Positions 1 to 8,577 of a stretch of 64,000 nucleotides of DNA are shown one piece after another. The stretch spans positions 5,456,001 through 5,520,000 of the forward strand of contig NZ_CP011371.1 of NCBI RefSeq assembly GCF_001017435.1, read 5' to 3'. Both the position numbers and the translations under genes were made by a program. Within the stretch, counting starts at the first letter, position 1. Each line of letters starts with the position of its first letter. Below the pieces are notes generated by a model. It was not told the origin of the DNA, did no database searches, and saw only the letters and a list, made by a program, of their open reading frames with translations. This DNA comes from Caldimonas brevitalea (GTDB taxonomy: Bacteria; Pseudomonadota; Gammaproteobacteria; Burkholderiales; Burkholderiaceae_C).

Positions 1-227
1 TGCGGGAAGCGCTCGTCGATGTACTCGTTGATGATGTTCGACTCGTACAGGATCAGGTCGCGCTCCACCAGGATGGGCACCTCGTTGTACGGGTTCATCA
101 AGGCGATGTCTTCGGGCTTGGCGAACAGGTCCACGTCCCGGATCTCGAAGTCCATGCCCTTTTCGAACAGCACGAAGCGGCAACGGTGGGAATACGGACA
201 GGTGGTCCCGGAGTAAAGCACCATCAT
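1..227 (-). CDS. sspA: Stringent starvation protein A, N-terminal part (cut by left window edge)
   Basis: Only the 5' end is inside the window; the gene continues past position 1. About 75 codons are visible, beginning MMVLYSGTTCPYSHRCRF and followed by the N-terminal thioredoxin/glutathione-S-transferase-like fold (KPEDIALMNPYNEVPILVE). SspA is an RNA-polymerase-associated GST-fold protein that lacks GST activity. The ATG at 227 is preceded by AGGAG at good spacing; the next codon is also ATG (224). It lies downstream of petC, but a strong stem-loop at 273-303 separates the two, so sspA probably has its own promoter in the short gap. sspB would be expected next, outside the window. Confidence 0.93.
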   Translation of the reverse strand, partial: MMVLYSGTTCPYSHRCRFVLFEKGMDFEIRDVDLFAKPEDIALMNPYNEVPILVERDLILYESNIINEYIDERFP

Positions 228-272
228 GATGGCGTGCTCCTAAAAGCGCAGGGGTTGATTCAAAAACACAAA

Positions 273-303
273 CGGAGTGGGCGACGGTCGTACGCCCACT
301 CCG
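273..303 (-). terminator. Rho-independent terminator after petABC
   Basis: Perfect 11-bp inverted repeat (CGGAGTGGGCG / CGCCCACTCCG) with a 9-nt loop. On the minus strand the stem is followed by a T-rich tract (TTTGTGTTTTTG). It lies between the end of petC and the start of sspA and should end the petABC transcript. Confidence 0.8.
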
Positions 304-342
304 AGCGGTACAGCGCCGCCGCAAGGGCGGCACCGCACACGA

Positions 343-1119
343 TCACTTCACGTCTTTCCAGTAGGCGGCATTCAACCGCCAGGCGATCAAGGTGAAGATC
401 GACAGGAAGATCAGGACCCAGACGCCCAGGCGAACCCGGGTCGTCTGCACCGGCTCGCCCATCCATTGCAGGAAGGCGACCAGGTCGGCCACTGCAGCGT
501 CGTACTGCTGGGGGGTGAGCTTGCCGGGGGTCAGTTGCTCGAAGCCGGCAAACACCAGGTGCGTCTTGCTGGGATCGTGGTGATCCTTCTCTTCGACGTA
601 CTTCGCGGCGCGCTGGCCCTGCAACTCCCACAACACGTGCGGCATGCCGACGTTGGGGAAGGCCAGGTTGTTCCAACCGGTGGCCTTGGTTTCGTCGCGG
701 TAGTAGCTGCGCAGATAGGTGTAGAGGTAGTCCGCGCCGGTGCCGCTGTGCGAGGCGCGCGAGCGGGCGATCACGGTCAGGTCGGGCGGGGTGGCGCCGA
801 ACCAGTCCTTGGCCTGCTTCGGATCCATCGACACCTTCATGGTTTCACCGACTTTTTCGGAGGCGAACATCAGGTTGGCCTTGATCTGATCTTCGGTCAG
901 GCCCAGGTCACGCAGCCGGTTGTAGCGCATGAAGGCGGCCGAGTGACAGTTCAGGCAGTAGTTGACGAACAGCCGGGCGCCGTTTTGCAGCGCCGTCACG
1001 TCGGTCACGCGGCTCACCTCGAAGCGGTCCCAGGGGACGCCGCCTTCCGCCGCACGCGCCGGCGACATGCCGATCGCCAGGGCGAGCGACGCCAGCAGGG
1101 AGAGGATCAGTTTTTTCAT
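343..1119 (-). CDS. petC: Ubiquinol-cytochrome c reductase, cytochrome c1 subunit
   Basis: Membrane-anchored c-type cytochrome of the bc1 complex, passing electrons from the Rieske protein to soluble cytochrome c. The 258-residue product has an N-terminal signal peptide (MKKLILSLLASLALAIG...ARA), one haem c site CLNCH at residues 55-59, a candidate axial methionine in the NVGMPHVLWEL stretch, and one C-terminal membrane span before AAYWKDVK. The frame is open further upstream, but the ATG at 1119 places the signal peptide at the N-terminus. It is the last gene of petABC, 23 nt after petB. Confidence 0.96.
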   Translation of the reverse strand: MKKLILSLLASLALAIGMSPARAAEGGVPWDRFEVSRVTDVTALQNGARLFVNYCLNCHSAAFMRYNRLRDLGLTEDQIKANLMFASEKVGETMKVSMDPKQAKDWFGATPPDLTVIARSRASHSGTGADYLYTYLRSYYRDETKATGWNNLAFPNVGMPHVLWELQGQRAAKYVEEKDHHDPSKTHLVFAGFEQLTPGKLTPQQYDAAVADLVAFLQWMGEPVQTTRVRLGVWVLIFLSIFTLIAWRLNAAYWKDVK

Positions 1120-1142
1120 GATGATGCTTGTCTCCTGCTTGC

Positions 1143-2543
1143 TCAGTGGGCGGCGTAAACCACACGTTGAGGCACCGGCTTGAAGGTGCCGATGCGGCTC
1201 CACCAGGGCATCAGCAGGAAGAAGCCGAAGTAGAACAGCGTCCCGACCTGGGCCACCAGGGTGCCGACGTCGGAGGGCGGCTGGATGCCCAGGTAGCCGA
1301 GCACCAGGAAGTAGACGACGAACACACCGTAGAGGTAGGTGTGCCACTGCGGACGGTAGCGGATCGACTTGACCGGGCTGCGGTCCAGCCAGGGCAGGAA
1401 GAACAGGATCACGACCGCCCCGCCCATCACGACGACACCCCAGAACTTGGCGTCGAAGGTCTTGAGCAGGAACACCGCCACCAGCGCGCCGACCAGCGCG
1501 GCCAGCTTGCCCTTGGCACCGAAGCCACCCTTGAGCACGGCCAGCACGGCGCCCAGCGCGACCACGATGCACAGCACGTTGACCATCTGGTCGGTGGTCG
1601 CGCGCAGCATCGAATAGAAGGGCGTGAAGTACCAGACCGGCGCGATGTGCGGCGGCGTCTTCAGCGGGTCGGCCGGGATGAAGTTGTTGTATTCGAGGAA
1701 ATAGCCACCGAACTCGGGCGCGAAGAAGATCACTGCGGTGAACAGGATCAGGAACACCGACAGCGCGTAGATGTCGTGCACCGTGTAGTACGGGTGGAAG
1801 GGAATGCCGTCGAGCGGATGGCCGTTGGGCCCCGGGGTTTCCTTGATCTCGACGCCGTCCGGGTTGTTCGAGCCGACTTCATGCAGCGCGATGATGTGCG
1901 CGACGACCAGGCCGATCAGCACCAGCGGGATCGCGATCACGTGGAAGCTGAAGAAGCGGTTCAGCGTCGCGTCGGAGACGACGAAATCGCCACGGATCAG
2001 CAGCGCCAGGTCGGGGCCGATGAAGGGCACGGCGGCGAACAGGTTCACGATCACCTGGGCGCCCCAGTAGGACATCTGGCCCCACGGGAGCAGGTAGCCG
2101 AAGAAGGCTTCGGCCATCAGGCACAGGAAGATCGCGCAGCCGAAGATCCACACCAGCTCACGCGGTTTGCGGTACGAGCCGTACAGCAGGCCGCGGTACA
2201 TGTGCAGGTAGACGACGATGAAGAAGGCCGACGCACCCGTCGAGTGCATGTAGCGGATCAGCCAGCCCCAGGGCACGTCGCGCATGATGTACTCGACCGA
2301 CGCGAACGCGAGGTTGGCGTCGGGCTTGTAGTGCATCACGAGGAAGATGCCGGTGACGATCTGGATCACCAGCACCACCAGCGCGAGCGAACCGAACACG
2401 TACCAGAAGTTGAAGTTCTTGGGCGCGTAGTACTGGCCCACGTGCTCGTTGTACAGCTCGCTCAGCGGAAACCGGTTGTCGATCCAGTTGAGCAGCTTTT
2501 GCGCGGCGGGGGCGCCAGCGGGAGCTTCTTTGAATTTAGCCAT
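1143..2543 (-). CDS. petB: Ubiquinol-cytochrome c reductase, cytochrome b subunit
   Basis: Integral membrane cytochrome b, carrying the two b haems and the Qo/Qi quinone sites of complex III. The 466-residue length fits a full-length cytochrome b with both the N-terminal haem domain and the C-terminal domain. Family motifs include the WGQMSYWGAQV region and the PEFGGYFLEYNNFIPADPLKTPPHI segment read in parts (a PEWY-type Qo loop normally follows; here the equivalent is around APVWYFTPFYSMLR). Several hydrophobic spans are evident. The gene lies 33 nt after petA and 23 nt before petC. Confidence 0.96.
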   Translation of the reverse strand: MAKFKEAPAGAPAAQKLLNWIDNRFPLSELYNEHVGQYYAPKNFNFWYVFGSLALVVLVIQIVTGIFLVMHYKPDANLAFASVEYIMRDVPWGWLIRYMHSTGASAFFIVVYLHMYRGLLYGSYRKPRELVWIFGCAIFLCLMAEAFFGYLLPWGQMSYWGAQVIVNLFAAVPFIGPDLALLIRGDFVVSDATLNRFFSFHVIAIPLVLIGLVVAHIIALHEVGSNNPDGVEIKETPGPNGHPLDGIPFHPYYTVHDIYALSVFLILFTAVIFFAPEFGGYFLEYNNFIPADPLKTPPHIAPVWYFTPFYSMLRATTDQMVNVLCIVVALGAVLAVLKGGFGAKGKLAALVGALVAVFLLKTFDAKFWGVVVMGGAVVILFFLPWLDRSPVKSIRYRPQWHTYLYGVFVVYFLVLGYLGIQPPSDVGTLVAQVGTLFYFGFFLLMPWWSRIGTFKPVPQRVVYAAH

Positions 2544-2576
2544 GGGGTGTCACCTCAGAATAGGGCGTCGTCGGCT

Positions 2577-3173
2577 TCAGGCCTTCTTGTCCTCGCCGAT
2601 CAACAGCTTGTTGTCCGAGAGGTACATGTGCGGCGGCACTTCGAGGTTGTCCGGCGCCGGCTTGTTCTTGAACACACGCCCAGCCATGTCAAAGGTCGAG
2701 CCGTGGCAGGGGCACAGGAAGCCGCCCTGCCAGTCGGCCGGCAGCGACGGCTGCGGGCCCGGCTGAAAACGGCTGGTCGGCGAGCAGCCGAGGTGCGAGC
2801 AGATGCCGACGCCGACGAAGATCTCGGGCTTGATCGAACGATGCGGATTCTTGGCGTAGTCCGGCGTCGGGACTTGCGTGCGGGCGGACTGGGGGTCGGC
2901 CAGTTCGGCCTCGGTTTTCTTGAGTGACTCCAGCTGCGCGGGGGTGCGTTTGATGATCCACACCGGTTTGCCGCGCCACTCGACGGTGGTCATTTCACCC
3001 GGTTGCAAGGCACTGATGTCGACCTCGACCGGTGCCCCTGCGGCGCGTGCCTTTTCGGAGGGCTGGAAGGTGCTGACGAAGGGAACGGCAGTGGCAACGC
3101 CACCGACGGCACCCGCGCCACAAGCAATGGCCACCCAGGTTCGGCGGCCTTTATCCACTTGCTGGTCACTCAT
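2577..3173 (-). CDS. petA: Ubiquinol-cytochrome c reductase, Rieske iron-sulfur subunit
   Basis: Rieske [2Fe-2S] protein of the bc1 complex, oxidising quinol at the Qo site. The 198-residue product starts [13 protein letters not shown], with a twin-arginine-like N-terminus and a hydrophobic anchor ([20 protein letters not shown]). Both cluster-binding boxes are intact: CSHLGC at residues 125-130 and CPCHGS at 154-159. The ATG at 3173 is chosen over in-frame codons further upstream because it has an AGGA site and fits family starts. It is the first gene of petABC. The tat genes at 9.9-11.5 kb may provide its export route, as known for other Rieske proteins. Confidence 0.96.
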   Translation of the reverse strand: MSDQQVDKGRRTWVAIACGAGAVGGVATAVPFVSTFQPSEKARAAGAPVEVDISALQPGEMTTVEWRGKPVWIIKRTPAQLESLKKTEAELADPQSARTQVPTPDYAKNPHRSIKPEIFVGVGICSHLGCSPTSRFQPGPQPSLPADWQGGFLCPCHGSTFDMAGRVFKNKPAPDNLEVPPHMYLSDNKLLIGEDKKA

Positions 3174-3409
3174 GGGGATCCTCAGAAGCACTTCTACAGT
3201 TAGGGGCAACCCGTGATTCTAGCCCACAGCCACAAGCTGAAACCAGCCATGGCGGGCCGCTGCGCGGCTGTGATGGAGATCCAGGCCGGCGGCGGCCCCG
3301 CGCGGGTGTGACGCCTCGCAAACCGGCAGTCGCTCCAAGCTGGGCAATACTCGCCTTTCGCGGCGCCCGGGCCCCGGGCGCCCGGATCAACCCCGGTCAG
3401 GAGGCCCGC

Positions 3410-3829
3410 ATGGGATTCGCAAAGGAGTTCAAGGAGTTCGCCGTCAAAGGCAACGTGATCGATCTCGCCGTCGGCGTGATCATCGGCGGAGCCTTCGGCA
3501 AGATCGTCGACTCGCTGGTGGGTGACGTGATCATGCCGATCGTGAGCCGCATCTTCGGCGGGCTGGACTTCTCGAACTACTTCATCCCGCTGGCCGGGCA
3601 GACCGCGACCACCTTGGCCGAAGCGAAGAAAGGCGGCGCGGTGTTCGCCTACGGCAACTTCATCACGGTCGCGCTGAACTTCATCATCCTGGCGTTCGTG
3701 ATCTTCCTGATGGTCAAGCAGATCAACCGGGTCAAGCATCAAGCCCCGCCGCCCGCGCCCGCCGCTCCGCCGGAACAGGTGGTGTTACTGCGGGAAATCC
3801 GGGATGCACTGAAAAGCAACCGGACGTAA
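3410..3829 (+). CDS. mscL: Large-conductance mechanosensitive channel
   Basis: Homopentameric inner-membrane channel that releases solutes on hypo-osmotic shock. The 139-residue length is typical. The N-terminus [19 protein letters not shown] and the following glycine-rich pore helix ([18 protein letters not shown]) are diagnostic. A second span ([19 protein letters not shown]) and a Pro/Ala-rich linker lead to a C-terminal helix. The ATG at 3410 follows an excellent AGGAGG site; the frame is open upstream but lacks another good start. It is transcribed divergently from petA, with 236 nt between the two starts that hold no other gene. Confidence 0.97.
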   Translation: MGFAKEFKEFAVKGNVIDLAVGVIIGGAFGKIVDSLVGDVIMPIVSRIFGGLDFSNYFIPLAGQTATTLAEAKKGGAVFAYGNFITVALNFIILAFVIFLMVKQINRVKHQAPPPAPAAPPEQVVLLREIRDALKSNRT

Positions 3830-3842
3830 CAATACTGTTCTT

Positions 3843-3865
3843 TCGGGCCCACTCAAGGGGCCCGA
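3843..3865 (+). terminator. Stem-loop after mscL, possible terminator
   Basis: Perfect 8-bp stem (TCGGGCCC / GGGCCCGA) with a 7-nt loop, 13 nt past the mscL stop codon. No T tract follows on either strand, so it may not terminate on its own. Confidence 0.4.
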
Positions 3866-3964
3866 GATGGCGAACTGTTCACGCTCGCCTCGCTGCACGG
3901 AGTTCGACCATGTCGTAAGCAGGTTTTTCACGCGATACTGCGATTTCCTGATAACGCAGGTGCG

Positions 3965-6628
3965 ATGAGCCTCCCCGACCCGCGACTCCACGCCGCCATG
4001 CAAGCGGCGGTGCAGAAGATTCTGTCCACCGTGTCGACCACCTCCAGCCGGGTGGTCGACGTGATGGGCATGCTCGCGCTTTCGGCGAAGAGCAACGCGC
4101 AGCGGCAGGGCTACATGGCCGCACAGTTCGACCTGCAACGGTCCTTGCCGAACTTCAACATGACGTTTTCGACGGTGTTGAACGAGAAGGTGGCGCAGGA
4201 CCTGAACCCCGGCCAGGGCACCCGCGGCTTCGCGGCGACCAACTGGGCCTCGCTCAGCTTGGTCGACGACAGCGAAGTCGAGGAGCAGGTGACGGCCCAC
4301 CGGCTCGGCCTCGAGATCGCCCACCAATGTGAGTGGGAACTGCGCGAGCTCGACGCCTACATGGGCACGCTGCTGGGACTCGAACGGGCCGACCCGGACC
4401 GCAACCCGATCCGGCCGGAGGTGCTCGGCAAGGCCTTGTTCCGCGCCATCGAGGCGGCATCGCCCGACGCCTCGGTGCGCAAGACGCTGGCCGGCGAACT
4501 GGGCCACGCGCTCGCCAAGTCGATGCGCGAGTGTTACGGCGAGATCGTGGCCGACTTCGGCCGCCGGGGCATCCAGCCCGCCGGGCTGGTGGTGCGCCAA
4601 CGGCCCGCGGCCGGCTCCGGGGACACCGCCGCCGGCGCGCTGCCGGGCGGCGCGGCAAGCGGTACCGCCAGCGACGCCCCCCGCGACGCCGGCCCCACCG
4701 ACCCGCGGCAGGCGGCGGCACAAGCGCTCAGCGCGCTGTTCGGCGTGGCGCCACCGACCGAGCTGGCCACGGTGCCGGTCGATCTCCCGATGGGCGATAC
4801 GCGCTCGAGAGGGTTGGGCTCGCGCTTCGGCAGCACCGGCGCCGGGTCGGGCTTCGGCGCGTCGGGGCAGAGCACTTCCGGGCACGGCGCGTCGGGGCAG
4901 AGCACTTCCGGGCACGGCGCGTCGGGCCATGGCATGTCCGGGCACAGCACCTCCGGCCACGGCATGTCGGGATACGGCACCTCCGGATATGGCACGTCAC
5001 GACAGGGCGGCGCGGGCGGCACTGCCGCGGGGGCCTTGGCGGCCAGCGACGCCCACATGCTGGACGTGATCCGGCGGCTGGCCTTCCTCAGCAGCGTTCC
5101 GGCGTCCCTCGACGGCCCGGTCACCACCACCGACTGGCATCCGTCCAGCGGCGCGTCGATCGGCAGCGCGGCCGGCGCGGGGCGCGGAGTGCCGACGTCT
5201 TCTTCGGGACTCGGCGGCCTGATGGCCGTCAACCTGATCCGCACCCACCGCGAAGAGCTGATGCGGGCCTCGACCGGCACGCTCGATCACATGGTGATCG
5301 ACATCGTCGCGTCGCTGTTCGACCAGATCCTGTCCGACCCGAAAGTGCCGCCCCAGATGGCGCGGCAGATCGCGCGGCTGCAACTGCCGGTGTTGCGCGT
5401 GGCGCTGAAGGACATGCAGTTCTTCTCGTCGCGCAGCCACCCGGTGCGCAAGTTCGTCAACCGCATGGCGTCGATCGCCTGCGCGTTCGAAGAGTACGGC
5501 GAGGGGCCGGGCAAACGTTTCCTGGACCTGGTCCGCGACCTGGTGCAGCAGGTGGTCGAGGGCGACTTCGACCAGATGGAGCTGTACGAGGCCAAGCTGC
5601 GCCTGCTGGAAAACTTCGTCCAGGAGCAAAGCCGCGACGAAGCGCAGGCGCACGCCGAAGCGGTCGAGATGCTGGCGGCCAAGGAAACCCAGCTGCGCGT
5701 GCAATCGCGTTTCGAGCAGCAGGTGCAGGCGCTGCTGCGCCCGATCGCGCTGCCGGACTTCCTGCGCGAGTTCCTGCAGGGGCCGTGGAGCCATGCGGTG
5801 GTGGCGGCGACCTTGCGCCACGGCGCCGAGGCCGAGCCGGCGCAGCGCTTGCGCCGGGCGTCGCGCGAGCTGATCCTGAGCGTGCAACCGAAAAGCACGC
5901 CGGCCGACCGCAAGCAATTCATCCTGACGCTGCCGCAGCTGATGAAAACGCTCAACGAGGGCCTGGCGATGATCCGCTGGCCCGACGAGCAGAAAAAAGC
6001 CTTCTTCGCCGAGCTGCTGCCGCTGCACGCGCAATCGCTGAAAGGCCAGGCGCTGACGGATTTCCAGTTGCGCCAGCTGGAAATCCACCTGCAGGCGCTG
6101 GAGCGCCAGCCGGTGCCGCCGGCCGACGACCTGCCCGATGTCGCGCCCACCGCCACCCTGGCCGGGGGCGACACCGGCTTCTCCGAGGACGAGGCGGCAC
6201 AACTCGGGCTGGTCGAGGAAAGCTCGATCGACTGGGACGGCAACGTCGACATCGACCTGGCGAGCCTGGACTCGGGCTCCAGCGACCTCGACATCAACCT
6301 CGACGGGCTGGGCCCCGAACTGGTGCCGGAAACCCCCACCAAGGGCCTGCAGTTGGCGCAGTGCGTGCAGGCGGGCATCGCCTACCAGATGCACACCGAA
6401 GAAGGCTGGCAGAAGGTACGGCTGAACTGGGTCAGCCCGGGGCGCACCTTCTTCATCTTCAGCCAGGGCAAGAAGCACCAGAAGATCATCTCGCTGACCG
6501 GCCGCATGCTCGCCAAACTGTGCGAGACCGGCCGTTTCCGCGCCTTCGAGCAGGCCTACCTGATCGAGCGCGCGGTCGCACGCGCCCGCAAGCAGCTGGC
6601 CGCGCTGTCGACGACCAGCAAGGCGTGA
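3965..6628 (+). CDS. DUF1631 family protein with Gly/Ser/His pentapeptide repeats
   Basis: An 887-residue protein of unknown function matching the DUF1631 family as I recall it. The central part, LPVLRVALKDMQFFSSRSHP and then RKFVNRMA, and a C-terminal part containing VRLNWVSPGRTFFIFSQG are characteristic. The family is a proteobacterial group without an established role. Residues 298-347 are ten near-perfect pentapeptides of the form XXSG(H/Q/Y), a low-complexity linker between an N-terminal helical region and the main domain. An acidic stretch precedes the C-terminal module. No signal peptide or membrane span is evident. The ATG at 3965 has only a weak AGG upstream. It converges with pdxA, leaving 21 nt. 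Confidence 0.85.
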   Translation: MSLPDPRLHAAMQAAVQKILSTVSTTSSRVVDVMGMLALSAKSNAQRQGYMAAQFDLQRSLPNFNMTFSTVLNEKVAQDLNPGQGTRGFAATNWASLSLVDDSEVEEQVTAHRLGLEIAHQCEWELRELDAYMGTLLGLERADPDRNPIRPEVLGKALFRAIEAASPDASVRKTLAGELGHALAKSMRECYGEIVADFGRRGIQPAGLVVRQRPAAGSGDTAAGALPGGAASGTASDAPRDAGPTDPRQAAAQALSALFGVAPPTELATVPVDLPMGDTRSRGLGSRFGSTGAGSGFGASGQSTSGHGASGQSTSGHGASGHGMSGHSTSGHGMSGYGTSGYGTSRQGGAGGTAAGALAASDAHMLDVIRRLAFLSSVPASLDGPVTTTDWHPSSGASIGSAAGAGRGVPTSSSGLGGLMAVNLIRTHREELMRASTGTLDHMVIDIVASLFDQILSDPKVPPQMARQIARLQLPVLRVALKDMQFFSSRSHPVRKFVNRMASIACAFEEYGEGPGKRFLDLVRDLVQQVVEGDFDQMELYEAKLRLLENFVQEQSRDEAQAHAEAVEMLAAKETQLRVQSRFEQQVQALLRPIALPDFLREFLQGPWSHAVVAATLRHGAEAEPAQRLRRASRELILSVQPKSTPADRKQFILTLPQLMKTLNEGLAMIRWPDEQKKAFFAELLPLHAQSLKGQALTDFQLRQLEIHLQALERQPVPPADDLPDVAPTATLAGGDTGFSEDEAAQLGLVEESSIDWDGNVDIDLASLDSGSSDLDINLDGLGPELVPETPTKGLQLAQCVQAGIAYQMHTEEGWQKVRLNWVSPGRTFFIFSQGKKHQKIISLTGRMLAKLCETGRFRAFEQAYLIERAVARARKQLAALSTTSKA
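4856..5005 (+). repeat. In-frame tandem 15-bp/30-bp repeat inside the DUF1631 gene
   Basis: Ten 15-bp units code for pentapeptides GASGQ, STSGH, GASGQ, STSGH, GASGH, GMSGH, STSGH, GMSGY, GTSGY and GTSRQ. The first two 30-bp blocks (4856-4885 and 4886-4915) are identical; later units have diverged. The identity suggests recent slippage duplication, so copy number may vary between strains. Confidence 0.9.
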
Positions 6629-6649
6629 CACGGCGCCTTCGCGCGCCGC

Positions 6650-7693
6650 TCAGGCAGCCGACAAACGCCGGGCCATCTCGATCGCGGCGATCATGCTGGC
6701 CGGGTCCGCACGGCCTGTGCCGGCCAGGTCGAACGCGGTCCCGTGGTCGGGACTGGTGCGGATGAACGGCAGGCCCAGCGTCACGTTCACGCCGCGCTCC
6801 ACGCCCAGGTATTTGACCGGGATCAGGCCCTGGTCGTGGTACATCGCCAGCACCACGTCGAATTCGCCCGGGTGGTCGAGCGTGTTGCGGGCGCGCATGA
6901 ACACGGTGTCCGGCGCATAGGGGCCGCGCGCATCGATGCCTTCGCGCTGCGCCGCCTCTATGGCCGGCCCGATGATGCGCAATTCCTCGTCACCGAACAG
7001 CCCGCCTTCGCCGGCGTGCGGATTGAGGCCGGCCACGCCGATGCGCGGGCTCGGCTGGCCCCACAAGGCCGCCGCCCGGTGGACGATACGCAAGGTTTCC
7101 AGCACCGCGTCGAAGCTGACCGCGTCGATCGCCTGGCGCAGCGACATGTGGATCGTCACCAGCACCGTCTTCAGCTCGTCGTTGGCCAGCATCATGCGCA
7201 CCGGAGCGCCGCCGGGCCCATTGGCGTAAGCCTGCAACATCTCGGTGTGACCGGGAAAGGTGACGCCCGCCAGCGCCAGCGCTTCCTTGTGGATCGGGGC
7301 CGTGACCACCCCTGCCACCTCACCGGCGGCCGCCAGCTCGCAGGCCGCGCGGATGCAATCGTGGGCGGCGGCACCGGCGCGTGCGTCGACACGACCGAGC
7401 GGCAGATCGTCGGGCAGGCGCACCACCGGCAACACGCCGAGACAGCCGGGCGGCAGGGTCAGCGCGTCGGCGGCACGCTCGATCACCGCGACGGGCAGCA
7501 GGCCGCCGGTGGCCTCCGCCGCGCGCCGCATCACCGCCGGGTCGCCGAGCACGAAGGCCTGCCGGGCCGCGCCGCAGCGCACCGCCTGGACGACGATCTC
7601 GGGGCCGATGCCGCAGGCGTCGCCCATCGTGATGGCGAGGGGCCGCATCGTGGGGGCCCGCGCTGAGCCGTCAGGCATGTGTACGGCGCTCAT
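6650..7693 (-). CDS. pdxA: 4-hydroxythreonine-4-phosphate dehydrogenase
   Basis: NAD-dependent oxidation and decarboxylation of 4-phosphohydroxy-L-threonine in DXP-dependent pyridoxal 5'-phosphate synthesis. The 347-residue product carries the family start RPLAITMGDACGIGPEI, the substrate/metal segment FPGHTEMLQ, the ligand region AGLNPHAGE and the C-terminal MYHDQGLIPVK...GVNVTLGLPFIRTSPDHGTA, read here in pieces. The ATG at 7693 is chosen because GGAGG precedes it by 7 nt; ATG 7648 (MRPLAITMGD) is the alternative and would match shorter homologues. The start overlaps the stop of a 42-codon frame made by a tandem duplication. Confidence 0.95.
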   Translation of the reverse strand: MSAVHMPDGSARAPTMRPLAITMGDACGIGPEIVVQAVRCGAARQAFVLGDPAVMRRAAEATGGLLPVAVIERAADALTLPPGCLGVLPVVRLPDDLPLGRVDARAGAAAHDCIRAACELAAAGEVAGVVTAPIHKEALALAGVTFPGHTEMLQAYANGPGGAPVRMMLANDELKTVLVTIHMSLRQAIDAVSFDAVLETLRIVHRAAALWGQPSPRIGVAGLNPHAGEGGLFGDEELRIIGPAIEAAQREGIDARGPYAPDTVFMRARNTLDHPGEFDVVLAMYHDQGLIPVKYLGVERGVNVTLGLPFIRTSPDHGTAFDLAGTGRADPASMIAAIEMARRLSAA

Positions 7694-7817
7694 TCGGTAA
7701 CCTCCGTGCTGCGAACTCCGGTGCGAGCCCCTTCGGGCGGCCGTGCGGCGCTCATTGAGTAACCTCCGTGCTTGCGCACTGCGGTGCGAGCCCCTCCGGG
7801 CGGCCGTGCGGCGCTCA
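7685..7817 (-). repeat. Tandem duplication (62 and 63 bp) carrying a Shine-Dalgarno and ATG
   Basis: Two near-identical units, 7685-7746 and 7747-7809, followed by a partial third copy (GGCGCTCAT, with ATG on the minus strand). Each full unit contains, on the minus strand, GGAGGTTAC a few bases before ATGAGCGCC. The second unit is 1 bp longer, so the reading frame shifts between copies. Mismatches are scattered, so this is not very recent. Confidence 0.85.
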
Positions 7818-7818
7818 T
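7690..7818 (-). CDS. 42-codon reading frame between nif3-like gene and pdxA
   Basis: Starts with ATG at 7818, which overlaps the nif3-like stop codon as ATGA. Its own TGA overlaps the pdxA ATG at 7693, again as ATGA. The peptide is MSAARPPGGARTAVRKHGGY followed by a near copy of itself ending in RSTEVTE. It arises from the tandem repeat 7685-7817. I know no protein like it. It may simply be a by-product of duplicating a ribosome-binding site plus start codon, or act as a coupling leader for pdxA. Confidence 0.4.
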   Translation of the reverse strand: MSAARPPGGARTAVRKHGGYSMSAARPPEGARTGVRSTEVTE

Positions 7819-8564
7819 GCCGGGTTCTCCACATCGATGAATTCGTGTTGCAGGCCAAAGCGCTCGGCCACATGCGCCGCCACGGCCGGCGCACCGTAGC
7901 GTTCAGTGGCATGGTGGCCGCAGGCGAGAAAGGCAACCCCGGTTTCGCGCGCGTAATGCGCTTGCGGCTCGGAGATCTCGCCAGTCAGGAAGGCGTCGGC
8001 GCCGGCCGCAATGGCCGCCTCGAAATAGTTTTGAGCGCCGCCGGTGCACCAGGCGATGCGGCGCAGTGCCCGCCCGTCGCCGGCGACCGTGACCGGCGGC
8101 CGCCCCAGGCGCGACGCCACCCGGGCCTCCAGGGCCGGCAGGTCGAGCGGCTGCTCGGGCACGCCCAGCCAGCCCAGCTCCTGTTCGCCGAAGCGGCCGT
8201 CGGCTGCCAGGCCCAGGCGCTCGCCCAGCTGTGCGTTGTTGCCGTAGTCGGGATGGGCATCGAGCGGCAGGTGGTAGGCGTACAGGTTGACGTCGTCGGC
8301 CAGCAGCCGCTGCAGCCGCTTTTTCATCCAGCCCACCACCCGACCGTCCTGGCCGCGCCAGAACAAGCCGTGGTGCACCAGGATGGCGTCGGCACCTCGG
8401 GCGACGGCGGCCTCGATCAACGCGAGGCTGGCGGTGACACCGCTGACCAGCTTACGAACCTCGGCCCGGCCCTCGACCTGCAACCCATTCGGCCCATAAT
8501 CCCGGAACCGATCCACCTGCAACAGGTTTTTTAGGTACGAATCCAGTTCATCGCGGTGGGTCAT
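7815..8564 (-). CDS. Nif3-like dinuclear metal centre protein
   Basis: A 249-residue protein of the Nif3/YbgI (GTP cyclohydrolase 1 type 2-like) family, which forms toroidal hexamers with a two-metal site; its physiological reaction is unsettled. Metal ligand motifs are visible: ILVHHGLFW, YHLPLDAHPDYGNN, and near the C-terminus FLACGHHATERYG. The start MTHRDELDSYLKNLL at 8564 fits family N-termini, with AGGA about 9 nt upstream. The stop codon overlaps the ATG of the 42-codon frame leading to pdxA. The divergent protease gene starts only 13 nt away. Confidence 0.93.
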   Translation of the reverse strand: MTHRDELDSYLKNLLQVDRFRDYGPNGLQVEGRAEVRKLVSGVTASLALIEAAVARGADAILVHHGLFWRGQDGRVVGWMKKRLQRLLADDVNLYAYHLPLDAHPDYGNNAQLGERLGLAADGRFGEQELGWLGVPEQPLDLPALEARVASRLGRPPVTVAGDGRALRRIAWCTGGAQNYFEAAIAAGADAFLTGEISEPQAHYARETGVAFLACGHHATERYGAPAVAAHVAERFGLQHEFIDVENPA

Positions 8565-8577
8565 CGAAACACGTCCT

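Noticed and set aside
3174..3409. Long frame antisense to mscL and small frames in the petA-mscL gap
   Set aside because: The antisense frame covers a well-supported channel gene; the gap itself has no start with ribosome-binding site and sensible product.
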